Assembly (NCBI GenBank): GCA_005879095.1 | Contig: VBLM01000305.1 | Coordinates: 1-13,335 of the forward strand | Direction of reading: 5' to 3' | DNA: 13,335 nucleotides | Origin: Deltaproteobacteria bacterium | Lineage (GTDB): Bacteria; Myxococcota; Myxococcia; Myxococcales; 40CM-4-68-19 | In this document: in pieces, positions 6,172 to 12,975 of the stretch | Position numbering within the stretch: position 1 is the first letter of the stretch | Layout: each line of letters opens with the position of its first letter | The notes under the pieces: generated by a model | Told to the model about the DNA's origin: nothing | Databases searched by the model: none | What the model saw: the letters and a program-made list of their open reading frames with translations, nothing else | Made by a program: the position numbers and the translations under genes

Positions 6172-8600
6172 CCGGTTGCCCTCCGCGGTTGCGCCTCGAT
6201 GCGGCGGACCAGCACCGCGGGGTCGAACCAGAGCGCGTGTGCGACGCGTTCGAGGCTCTCGCGATCGATCTCGCAGCGTCCGGAGCGGACGTGATCCCAG
6301 AGCGCATTCTGCATCGCCCACAAGTCGAGGTGGATGCCGAGGCGAACACCCAGCGAGATCAGCTCCGCCGCCTGCAGCGCGGCATCTCGGCTGCCGGTCA
6401 ACGTCTTGTCGAACAGGTCTTTCACCGCGGCATGGAACGATCCGCGGACGGCCGCCCGATCGATGCGGGCCCCGAGCCGTTCGGCCGTCTCGGAGATCCG
6501 CAGCAACTCGGTTTGTGCGGTCGCGGAATCGGTGGCCAGGCCCGCCGCAGCCTCGACCGCCTCGTGCGTCAGCGCGACGTCCGCGGCCACTTGCAGCGGC
6601 CGCGGAACGGGCGAATCGATCTCGCGGAGGAATTCGATCAGCCGCCGGTTGTGCTCGTAGACGTTGGCGTATTCACCCTCGTAGCGGGCCATCGTCTCCC
6701 GCAGCAGCCTTCCGGCCACCTCGCGGCGCTCGTCGAGAAAGAGATCGCGCAGCGTGTACTCGCGGCCGGGGAACTCACGGTCGATCTCGCGCACCACCTG
6801 GGCCAGCGACAGCCGCGCGAAGCTCTGCAACAACTTGTCGGCGGTGCGGGCGAACCGCTCCGGATCGTGCGGCCGGACGCCGCAGCGGAAATCGGCCCCG
6901 GCGAAATGGAGAACACAAGTGGTGAGATCGACCTGCTCCTGGGTGATCTGGCTGCGCACCTCGATCCGCGAGATCGAGAGCGCCGCGGTGCCGGCCTCCT
7001 CGCGGCGGCGGAAGGAGGTCTGCACGTCGTGGCAGAAGATCCGCGCCCGCCGCGGCAGGTCCTCGACCAGCCCCGCGATCGCGGAATGGGCGGCCACCGT
7101 CTCCAACGAGGCGATCGACGGTTGCACGCACTCCTCGTAGACGCGGCGGCCGTTTCCGTACTCGGGCAGATTCGACGGCGCGCGCTCCAGCGCCGCCTTG
7201 AACTGGTCCTCCAGATCGGCGCCGCAGCTGTCGCGCGCCAGCTGCAGAGCGCGGGCGGCGTACTTGAGGATCTGCACCGTCTCGAGCCCGGAGATCTCGG
7301 AGAAGAACCAGCCGCAGCTGGTGTACATCAGCATTGCCTGCCGCTGCATTTCCAGGAGCTGCAGTGCGCGCACGCGATCGCGCGGCGTCGGCTCGTGGAG
7401 CGCGTGGCGGGCAACGAACGCCGCGGCGTGTCGACGTTCAGGATCGAGGACCACCTCGACGAACTCGTCGCGCGCGCGCCACGGGTCGTGCAGCAGCGTC
7501 CCGGCTTCGCGTTGGTAAAGGGCGGCGAGCCGATCGCGCAGCCCGTCGAGCGCGTCGCGCAGCGGCGCGCGCCAGCCCTGCCTCCAGCCGGCCCGCCCGC
7601 CGCTCTGGCAGCCGCAGTCGCTGCGCCAGCGTTCGACGCCGTGCGCGCAACTCCACGAAGAGACCTCGGCGATCTCGGCTTCGTGCGTGGGCGGAAACAG
7701 CTCCAGCGCCTGCGCGAGGTTCACCAGTTGCACGTCGCCACGCTGGGAGAGCCTGCGGATCGCTGCGGCGAGCGACTCGTCGCCGCCCTTGCGATGGTGG
7801 CCGAAGGTCTCGCCGTCGACCGCGATCACCAGCGCCTCGTCGCGACCGCGTGAGATGGAAAATCCTGCGTCGAGACGGCGAAGGAGGTCGTCGCCGCTGC
7901 GCAGCGCCTCGCCGAAAGCCACCGCGCGCGAGATCGGACCGTCGTAGAAGAAGACCGCGAACGGTTCGCCCGAGGGCAGCTTCAGGTTGTAGGGCCGAGT
8001 CGGGTCGAATCGCGCGCCGCGCGCGTCCTGCCACTCGCCGCCGGGAGCGCGGACGCGCGTGCACTGATCGGGCGAGAGCACCGTGAAGCGCAGCCCTTCG
8101 TCGCGCGCCGCCTGCAGCGTGCGCAGGTCGGCGGCGGTTTCCGGCAGCCAGATCCCTTCCGGCTCGCGGCGGAAACGGTGGCGGAAGTCGGCCACGCCCC
8201 AGCGGATCTGGGTGCGCAGATCGCGATCGTTGCAGAGCGGCAGGATGGCGTGGTTGTACGGCTGCGCGACCGCGTTGCCGTGTCCCCGTTCGCGCACGCT
8301 GCGCGCGTCCGCCTCGAGCACCTGGCGATAGATCTCCGGCGCTCGTGAAGAAAGCCACGCCAGCAGCGTGGGGCCGAAGTTGAACGAGAGGTGGACGTAG
8401 TTGTTGACGATGTCCGCGATGCGGCCGCCGCCGTTCTTCAGGCGGGCGGCGCCGTTCGGTCCGTAGCATTCCGCGGCGATGCGCTGGTTCCAGTCGTGGA
8501 AAGGAGCGGCCGAATCCTGGACCTCGATTTCCTCGATCCACGGATTCTCACGCGGCGGTTGGTAGAAATGGCCATGCAGACACACCGCTCGCCTCGTCAT
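6168..8600 (-). CDS. GH57 family protein with C-terminal DUF3536
   Basis: This 810-residue protein has an N-terminal GH57 barrel opening CLHGHFYQPPRENPW (7-21), the GH57 HxQP-type region. The nucleophile region is PEGIWLPETAADL (147-159, E154) and the acid region is VIAVDGETFGHHR (258-270, D262), by analogy with GH57 4-alpha-glucanotransferases. From about residue 315 it matches the DUF3536 type, including MLMYTSCGWFFSEISGLETVQILKYAARAL (423-452). Characterised GH57 members are amylases, branching enzymes and glucanotransferases; this subgroup is uncharacterised, so an alpha-glucan role is inferred. No signal peptide is seen. It is the first gene of a unit with GH15, a small membrane protein and BrkB. 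The ATG at 8600 has no Shine-Dalgarno of its own, and an in-frame TAG at 8612-8610 rules out a longer start. A possible leader ORF overlaps it. Confidence 0.93.
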   Translation of the reverse strand: MTRRAVCLHGHFYQPPRENPWIEEIEVQDSAAPFHDWNQRIAAECYGPNGAARLKNGGGRIADIVNNYVHLSFNFGPTLLAWLSSRAPEIYRQVLEADARSVRERGHGNAVAQPYNHAILPLCNDRDLRTQIRWGVADFRHRFRREPEGIWLPETAADLRTLQAARDEGLRFTVLSPDQCTRVRAPGGEWQDARGARFDPTRPYNLKLPSGEPFAVFFYDGPISRAVAFGEALRSGDDLLRRLDAGFSISRGRDEALVIAVDGETFGHHRKGGDESLAAAIRRLSQRGDVQLVNLAQALELFPPTHEAEIAEVSSWSCAHGVERWRSDCGCQSGGRAGWRQGWRAPLRDALDGLRDRLAALYQREAGTLLHDPWRARDEFVEVVLDPERRHAAAFVARHALHEPTPRDRVRALQLLEMQRQAMLMYTSCGWFFSEISGLETVQILKYAARALQLARDSCGADLEDQFKAALERAPSNLPEYGNGRRVYEECVQPSIASLETVAAHSAIAGLVEDLPRRARIFCHDVQTSFRRREEAGTAALSISRIEVRSQITQEQVDLTTCVLHFAGADFRCGVRPHDPERFARTADKLLQSFARLSLAQVVREIDREFPGREYTLRDLFLDERREVAGRLLRETMARYEGEYANVYEHNRRLIEFLREIDSPVPRPLQVAADVALTHEAVEAAAGLATDSATAQTELLRISETAERLGARIDRAAVRGSFHAAVKDLFDKTLTGSRDAALQAAELISLGVRLGIHLDLWAMQNALWDHVRSGRCEIDRESLERVAHALWFDPAVLVRRIEAQPRRATG

Positions 8601-8626
8601 GGAGCGAAGCTAGACATTCGCCCTCC
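8597..8626 (-). promoter_or_regulatory. Possible six-codon leader ORF coupling translation into GH57
   Basis: On the minus strand GGAGGG (8626-8621) is followed four bases after GGAGG by an ATG at 8617-8615. The frame reads M-S-S-F-A-P and stops at a TGA (8599-8597) that overlaps the GH57 ATG as ATGA. GH57 itself has no ribosome site within the normal distance, so ribosomes finishing the leader could restart on GH57. The same ATGA coupling is used at the next two junctions of this unit. The leader's sequence is too short for any family support, and the overlap could be coincidental. Confidence 0.4.
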
Positions 8627-8717
8627 GTCCGGCGACCGGCCTGCCGGGCGAGCGTACGGTTGAATTGCCGCGGATCGATGCGCTCCTCAATTTACCGATC
8701 TACGGAGGAGATCGCGC
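8601..8717. promoter_or_regulatory. Divergent control region between GH57 and hemerythrin units
   Basis: This 117-base region separates two divergent units (minus GH57, plus hemerythrin), so both promoters must lie here or in the adjoining coding ends. On the plus strand GGAGGAG (8704-8710) stands seven bases before the GTG at 8718. A TTGAAT at 8660-8665 could be a -35 box, but no fitting -10 box follows at 16-18 bases, so I do not call a promoter. The only A/T-rich patch is 8688-8697. Confidence 0.45.
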
Positions 8718-9203
8718 GTGAACGCCATCGAATTGCTCGAGACACAGCACGAGGAAGTGAAATCGCTGTTCGACAGGATCGAGAAGGCCAACGGAGAAGC
8801 CAGGCGCCAGCTTTTCGAGGAGATCGCCGACCATCTCGCCGTGCACTCCGCAATCGAGGAGAAACATTTCTACCCGGCAACCAGGGCGGCGCGGACCGAA
8901 GAGCTTCTCCAGCAGGCGGTCGAGGAGCACCTCTCGGTCAAACGGATCGTCGCCGATCTCCTGGAGATGGATCCGGGCGAGGCGCAGTTCGAGACCAAGA
9001 TCGCCGTGCTCAAGGAGCAGGTCGAGCATCACGTCGGGGAGGAAGAGGGCGAGCTGTTCCCCGAGGTCCGCAAGCTCCTCTCCGAGGACGAGCTGGAGGA
9101 TCTCGGCGTGGTGATGGAGGACCTGGCCGACGAGCTCGAGGAGATGGGCCTGCCGCGCGCCGCGGTGCCGGCGGAGACCGGCGAGGCCGCGCCGCTGGAG
9201 TAA
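8718..9203 (+). CDS. Hemerythrin HHE-domain protein
   Basis: This 161-residue, acidic, mostly helical protein carries a bacterial hemerythrin-like four-helix bundle with a di-iron site. Candidate ligands follow the family pattern: H11 in LETQHEEV, H39/H43 with E47 and H50 in HLAVHSAIEEKHFYP, H71 in VEEHLSVK, and H104/H105 with E109 in VEHHVGEEEGELFPEV. The ends of the four helices and a Glu-rich C-terminus (DELEEMGLPRAA) are clear. Such proteins bind oxygen or nitric oxide, sense oxidants, or handle iron; which of these applies cannot be told. The start is a GTG with GGAGGAG seven bases upstream. Its TAA is nine bases before the exonuclease start, so it leads the Exo-ligase unit. Its link to DNA repair may be protection from, or sensing of, oxidative stress, which is an inference. 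Confidence 0.92.
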   Translation: MNAIELLETQHEEVKSLFDRIEKANGEARRQLFEEIADHLAVHSAIEEKHFYPATRAARTEELLQQAVEEHLSVKRIVADLLEMDPGEAQFETKIAVLKEQVEHHVGEEEGELFPEVRKLLSEDELEDLGVVMEDLADELEEMGLPRAAVPAETGEAAPLE

Positions 9204-9212
9204 GCTCGGCCG

Positions 9213-10193
9213 ATGATCGTCGACTCGCCGCAGGGGCTCTTCTGCCCCGGCGGCCCGTTCCATCTCGACCCGCTGGGGCCGGTGCAGCGGGCCGTGATCA
9301 CGCATGCCCACGGCGATCATGCGCGCGCCGGCAATGCCGCGATCCTGTGCACGCCGCAGACCGCTGCGCTCGTCAAGCGCCGCCTCGGCGAAGGCACGGT
9401 CATCGAGATCCTCGAGTACGGCGAGCGCCGGCGGATCGGCGAGGTGACGGTTTCGTTGCATCCGGCCGGCCACATGCTCGGTTCGGCGCAGGTTCGAATC
9501 GAGGGCCCGGCCGGAGTCTGGGTGCTCTCCGGCGACTACAAGCGCGAGCCGGATCCGACCTGCGCGCCGTTCGAGCCGCTGCGGTGCGACGTCTTCGTCA
9601 CCGAGGCGTCGTACGCGCTGCCCATCTTCCGGTGGGATTCGGCTGCGAGTGTGGCCGCCGAGATCGCGTCGTGGTGGCAGGGCAACGCGCGCAAGGCGTC
9701 GCTGCTCTTCTGCTACGCGCTGGGAAAGGCGCAGCGGCTCCTCGCCGAGCTGGCGCGCGTCACGGAGCGGCCCGTCTTCGTCCACGGCGCCGTCGAGCCG
9801 TTCGCGGAGATCTACCGCGCCGCCGGCGTCCGCATGCTGCCCACGCGGCTGATCGGTGAAGAACGTTCCTTCGCCGGAGAGCTGGTGCTGGCACCGATCA
9901 CCGCGCGCGGCACGCCGTGGATGAAGCGGTTTCGCGCCTTCGAATCCGGATTCGCCTCGGGCCTGTTGCGTATCCGCGGCACCCGTCGCCGGCGCGGCTT
10001 CGATCGCGGGTTCGTCATCTCCGATCATGCCGACTGGCCGGGCGTCTTGAAGACCATCCGCGAGACCGGCGCGCAGCGGGTGCTCGCCATGCACGGCCAC
10101 CGCGACGCGCTGGTTCGCTGGCTGCGTGAAGCGGGCGTCGACGCAGCGCCGATCGGGCTCGCAGCTCCGCCGCTCGATCCGGAGGGCGACTAG
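9213..10193 (+). CDS. Ligase-associated DNA exonuclease, metallo-beta-lactamase fold
   Basis: This 326-residue protein is of the ligase-associated exonuclease type (TIGR04122-like, beta-CASP/SNM1-related). It begins with the short MIVDSPQGLFCPGGPFHLDP common to this family. The metal-site motifs are in order: THAHGDHARAG (H31, H33, D35, H36), HPAGHMLGSAQ (H83, H87), LSGDYKREPDPT (D108), FVTEASYALP (126-135), and the C-terminal ISDHADW (H270) with LAMHGHRD (H292). Members act as nucleases linked to DNA end processing in bacteria that carry an adjacent ATP-dependent ligase. The ATG lies 12 bases after a GGAG at 9197-9200, in the end of the hemerythrin gene. Its TAG directly abuts the ligase GTG. 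The helicase (DEXH) and PdeM endonuclease that often join this pair are not seen next to it. Confidence 0.93.
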   Translation: MIVDSPQGLFCPGGPFHLDPLGPVQRAVITHAHGDHARAGNAAILCTPQTAALVKRRLGEGTVIEILEYGERRRIGEVTVSLHPAGHMLGSAQVRIEGPAGVWVLSGDYKREPDPTCAPFEPLRCDVFVTEASYALPIFRWDSAASVAAEIASWWQGNARKASLLFCYALGKAQRLLAELARVTERPVFVHGAVEPFAEIYRAAGVRMLPTRLIGEERSFAGELVLAPITARGTPWMKRFRAFESGFASGLLRIRGTRRRRGFDRGFVISDHADWPGVLKTIRETGAQRVLAMHGHRDALVRWLREAGVDAAPIGLAAPPLDPEGD

Positions 10194-11819
10194 GTGCGAC
10201 GGTTCGCGCAGCTCTACGACGCGCTCGATGCGACCACCTCCACCAACGCGAAGGTGGCCGCGATGCAGTCGTACTTCGCCGAAGCCCCACCGGCTGACGC
10301 CGCCTGGGCACTCTTCTTCCTCACCGGCCGCAGGCTGAAGCGGTTGATCGCGCCGCGGCTGCTCGCGGTGTGGGGCTGCGAGCGCGCGCAGGTTCCGGGA
10401 TGGATGGCCGAAGAGTGCTTCTCGCTGGTGGGCGACCTGGCGGAAACCGTGGCGTTGATGATGGACACCGCGCGTACGGAACGGCGCGCACATGCCGAAC
10501 CGCCGTCGCTCGCCTCGTTGATCGAAGGAACGTTGCTGCCGCTGCGAGAGGCGGACGAAGACGAAAAGCGCCGCGTCGTGATGACGCTCTGGGATTCGCT
10601 CGAGCGCCGCGAGATGTACCTGCTCGCCAAGCTGCTGACCGGCGAAATGCGGGTCGGCGTCTCGGAGACGCTCGGCATCCGCGCGCTGGCGCAGCACGCG
10701 GGCCTGCCGCCGGCCACCGTCGCGCACCGGCTGATGGGCTCGTGGGAGCCGTCGGCGGCGTCGTTCGCGGCGCTGGTCCGGCCGGGCGTTTCCGACGCCG
10801 ATGTCTCGCGGCCATACCCTTTCTTTCTCGCTTCGCCGCTCGAGGAGGAGCCGGAGGCGCTCGGCGATCGCGCCGGCTGGCTCGCCGAGTGGAAGTGGGA
10901 CGGAATCCGCGCCCAGATCGTCCGGCGCGGTGGCGGCGCGTTTCTCTGGTCGCGGGGTGAGGAATTGATCACCGATCGATTTACCGATCTCTCGGGGGTG
11001 TGGGCGGCGCTGCCCGAGGGCACCGTGCTGGACGGCGAAGTGCTGGCTTTTTCCGGCGACGCGCCGATGCCGTTCTCGGTGCTGCAGCGGCGCATCGGGC
11101 GGCAGAAACTGACGCCGCGCATTCTCGAGGAAGCGCCGGCGGCCTTCATGGCGTACGACGTGCTCGAGCACGAGGGGCGCGACGACCGCGAGCTTCCGCT
11201 GCGCGAGCGGCGCGCTCTGCTGGAACGGCTGGTGGCCGGCCGCAGCTCCCGGCTGCTGCTCTCCGGCTCCGTCGAGGCTGCGTCCTGGGAAGAGCTGAGC
11301 GTGCTGCGGCGTGGGTCGCGCGAGCGCGGCGTCGAGGGGCTGATGCTCAAGCGCTGGGACTCGCCGTACCGCGTCGGCCGCCCGCGCGGCGACTGGTGGA
11401 AGTGGAAGATCGATCCGTATTCGATCGACGCGGTGCTCGTCTACGCGCAGCCGGGCCACGGACGGCGCGCAACGCTGATGACGGACTTGACCTTCGCGGT
11501 CTGGAGCGCGGGCGAACTGGTGCCGGTCGCAAAAGCGTATTCGGGGCTTACCGACGAGGAGATCGACGAGCTCGATCGCTGGATCCGGCAGAACACCATC
11601 GAGCGCTTCGGGCCGGTGCGCGCGGTCAAGCCGGTGCACGTCTTCGAGCTGCACTTCGAGGGCATCGCCGAGAGCTCGCGGCACAAGAGCGGCATCGCGG
11701 TGCGCTTCCCGCGCATCTCTCGCTGGCGCACCGACAAGACTCCTGAACAGGCCGATACGATCGAGTCGCTCCGGGCGCTGATCAAATCAGCCGGCCGAGA
11801 GGGCCGAGATCGAGGTTGA
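10194..11819 (+). CDS. ATP-dependent DNA ligase, partner of the exonuclease
   Basis: This 541-residue ATP-dependent DNA ligase has an N-terminal helical DNA-binding domain (about 1-205), a nucleotidyltransferase core (206-410) and an OB-fold domain (411 to about 535). The adenylated lysine is K234 in WLAEWKWDGIRAQ (motif I), with the motif Ia arginine in LWSRGEELITDRF. Motif III is VLDGEVLAF (278-286), motif IV is GVEGLMLKRWDSPYRVGR (379-396), and motif V is DWWKWKIDP (400-408). The arrangement matches the ligase of the bacterial Lig-Exo repair group rather than LigC or LigD. The start is a GTG with no gap after the exonuclease TAG (TAGGTG) and GGAGGG seven bases before it. The last 38 bases overlap, tail to tail, the end of gvpK on the other strand. 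It might also supply the ligation step for the ligase-less LigD upstream, which is unproven. Confidence 0.95.
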   Translation: MRRFAQLYDALDATTSTNAKVAAMQSYFAEAPPADAAWALFFLTGRRLKRLIAPRLLAVWGCERAQVPGWMAEECFSLVGDLAETVALMMDTARTERRAHAEPPSLASLIEGTLLPLREADEDEKRRVVMTLWDSLERREMYLLAKLLTGEMRVGVSETLGIRALAQHAGLPPATVAHRLMGSWEPSAASFAALVRPGVSDADVSRPYPFFLASPLEEEPEALGDRAGWLAEWKWDGIRAQIVRRGGGAFLWSRGEELITDRFTDLSGVWAALPEGTVLDGEVLAFSGDAPMPFSVLQRRIGRQKLTPRILEEAPAAFMAYDVLEHEGRDDRELPLRERRALLERLVAGRSSRLLLSGSVEAASWEELSVLRRGSRERGVEGLMLKRWDSPYRVGRPRGDWWKWKIDPYSIDAVLVYAQPGHGRRATLMTDLTFAVWSAGELVPVAKAYSGLTDEEIDELDRWIRQNTIERFGPVRAVKPVHVFELHFEGIAESSRHKSGIAVRFPRISRWRTDKTPEQADTIESLRALIKSAGREGRDRG

Positions 11820-12126
11820 GGTCTTCCGGCTTGAGGCCGAATCGGCGCGCGAGATCGTGGACCGTCTCCTCCAGCCGCATCAGCGCCAGGCCGATCGCTT
11901 CCGTCTCTTCGGCGCTCAAAGTGCCCGCCTCCATCCGGCGGATGGCCTGTTTCTCCAGCAGCTTTCTGAGGAATTCGATGAGCGCCAGCACCAGCCGCGC
12001 AACGGATTTCTGCACGTCCTTGGGATCCGCGTTCCAGCGCGGCGCCTGATCGACGCGGCGCTCGATCTCCTTGCGCAGCGACTCCAGCTCCCGCACCTGC
12101 ATCGCGACCACGTCCTTCTTCTTCAT
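11782..12126 (-). CDS. gvpK: Gas vesicle protein GvpK
   Basis: This 114-residue GvpK-family protein is soluble and mainly helical. The recognisable core is RWNADPKDVQKSVARLVLALIEFLRKLLEKQAIRRMEAGTLSAEE (30-74) and EAIGLALMRLEETVHDLARRFGLKPEDLNLDLGPLGRLI at the C-terminus. The DLNLDLGPLGKL-type ending is diagnostic. GvpK is an accessory protein of the gas vesicle, thought to help assembly. I chose the ATG at 12126 (MKKKDVVAMQ), which overlaps the GvpF/L stop by four bases (ATGA); an upstream in-frame start at 12162 would add 12 weak residues. It is the last gene of the cluster in this reading direction. Its end runs 38 bases into the convergent ligase gene. Confidence 0.93.
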   Translation of the reverse strand: MKKKDVVAMQVRELESLRKEIERRVDQAPRWNADPKDVQKSVARLVLALIEFLRKLLEKQAIRRMEAGTLSAEETEAIGLALMRLEETVHDLARRFGLKPEDLNLDLGPLGRLI

Positions 12127-12779
12127 GGCGCGACCTCGGGCGCGAACGACCACGCCGGCCACGGTCCGCTGACCAGCACCCGCAGGCTCTCCAGCTTGAC
12201 GGTGTCGGCGAGGCGCGCGTATTCCCTCGCGGCGCCTTTGTCGATCAGATGGTAGACACTGGCCAGTAGTCCCGGCTCGGAATGGCGCTCGACGCGCTCG
12301 GCGCGGACCACCGTCGAGAGAACGGCGCGCAGCGGATCGAGCTCCGGGAATTTGCCGGCCCGGCGCCGCTCCTCGAGATAGCGCGTTCCCGAGCCGGCAA
12401 GTGTCGGGGACATGATGGCCGCGGCGTCAGCCGCGCCTTCGTGTCCCCTGGCCAGAAACACGCGCAGCGTCATCTGCTCGCGGCCGCGCACCAGCTGAAG
12501 CGCCTCGATCAATTCCGCGGCGCGCCCCGCCAGCTCGCTCTGCAGCGACTGGTCGCTCTGCGACGTCGCGCCGAACCGCGCGGGCAGGCAGGCCTCGGTC
12601 GCGTCGGCGATACGCCGGATGGCGGCTTCGTGCGCTCGAAGCGCGTCGACCGACAAAGGCGCGGGCGGGTCGCCGGCCAGGGCAAAAAACTCTCCGCAGT
12701 CGATCGCGCGCAGCGATTCACCCTTCGCTCCGACCGCGCCCGCCGGCGCGCGCAGGACGATGGCGTAGAGGCCGATCAC
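12123..12779 (-). CDS. gvpF/gvpL: Gas vesicle protein GvpF/GvpL family
   Basis: This 218-residue GvpF/L protein starts with the family's short strand, MIGLYAIVLRAPAG. HEAAIRRIADATEACLPARFGA (50-71) matches the conserved helix with LPxRFG. EQMTLRVFLARG (101-112), GTRYLEERRRAG (131-142) and the closing LRVLVSGPWPAWSFAP (199-214) correspond to the family's GPWPPYSF end. GvpF and GvpL are minor vesicle or assembly proteins that contact GvpA. The start is a GTG at 12779, which lies in a GTGA that would give the usual four-base overlap if the preceding gene were in the third frame. As read, the preceding gene overlaps by 62 bases. The stop overlaps gvpK. F and L cannot be told apart from sequence alone. 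Confidence 0.9.
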   Translation of the reverse strand: MIGLYAIVLRAPAGAVGAKGESLRAIDCGEFFALAGDPPAPLSVDALRAHEAAIRRIADATEACLPARFGATSQSDQSLQSELAGRAAELIEALQLVRGREQMTLRVFLARGHEGAADAAAIMSPTLAGSGTRYLEERRRAGKFPELDPLRAVLSTVVRAERVERHSEPGLLASVYHLIDKGAAREYARLADTVKLESLRVLVSGPWPAWSFAPEVAP

Positions 12780-12975
12780 TTCGAGCGCCGGGCAGCAGCT
12801 GGTCGGCCGCGCAGAGGAGGGCGGAGACGCGCAGATAGACGAGGTCGACGCCGGCCACGCCGAGCATCACCTCGCCGTGCACCATCACACCCTTGTTGAG
12901 GACGTGATCGATGATCTCCAGCAGCGACGCGTCGGCGCGCTCGATGATCTCTTCGGCTTCCGACCGCTTTTTCAC
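12718..12975 (-). CDS. Gas vesicle GvpA/GvpJ/GvpM-family protein with suspect C-terminal tail
   Basis: The first 62 residues fit the GvpA fold: ASLLEIIDHVLNKGVMVHGE (helix-strand) and VMLGVAGVDLVYLRVSALLCAADQLL (strand, turn, strand, helix). The variant HGEVMLGVAGVDLVYLR is closer to accessory GvpJ/GvpM-type proteins than to the main wall protein GvpA, but this is uncertain. The GTG start at 12975 shares a GTGA overlap with the upstream GvpF/L stop. Residues 63-85 (GARSDRPLRHRPARAGGRGRSEG) are arginine/glycine-rich and read across the first 21 codons of gvpF/L, like out-of-frame translation. One extra C in the CCC run at 12790-12792 would end the protein as ...LLPRRSK at a TGA overlapping the next GTG start. 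A frame disturbance or sequencing indel is likely; a real long tail cannot be excluded. Confidence 0.8.
   Translation of the reverse strand: MKKRSEAEEIIERADASLLEIIDHVLNKGVMVHGEVMLGVAGVDLVYLRVSALLCAADQLLPGARSDRPLRHRPARAGGRGRSEG

Noticed and set aside
4366..7853. Long plus-strand frames (577 and 585 codons) opposite GH15 and GH57
   Set aside because: The coding sense is fixed by conserved active-site motifs on the minus strand. The plus-strand products have no family features.
8660..8692. Possible sigma-70 promoter starting at TTGAAT
   Set aside because: No acceptable -10 box occurs at 16-18 bases; the nearest A/T-rich hexamer is about 21 bases away.
8700..11684. Very long open frame (994 codons) on the minus strand opposite hemerythrin, exonuclease and ligase
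   Set aside because: It is antisense to three genes with clear catalytic motifs. Its product is low-complexity and rich in Arg, Leu, His and Gln, as expected from the mirror of high-GC third positions.
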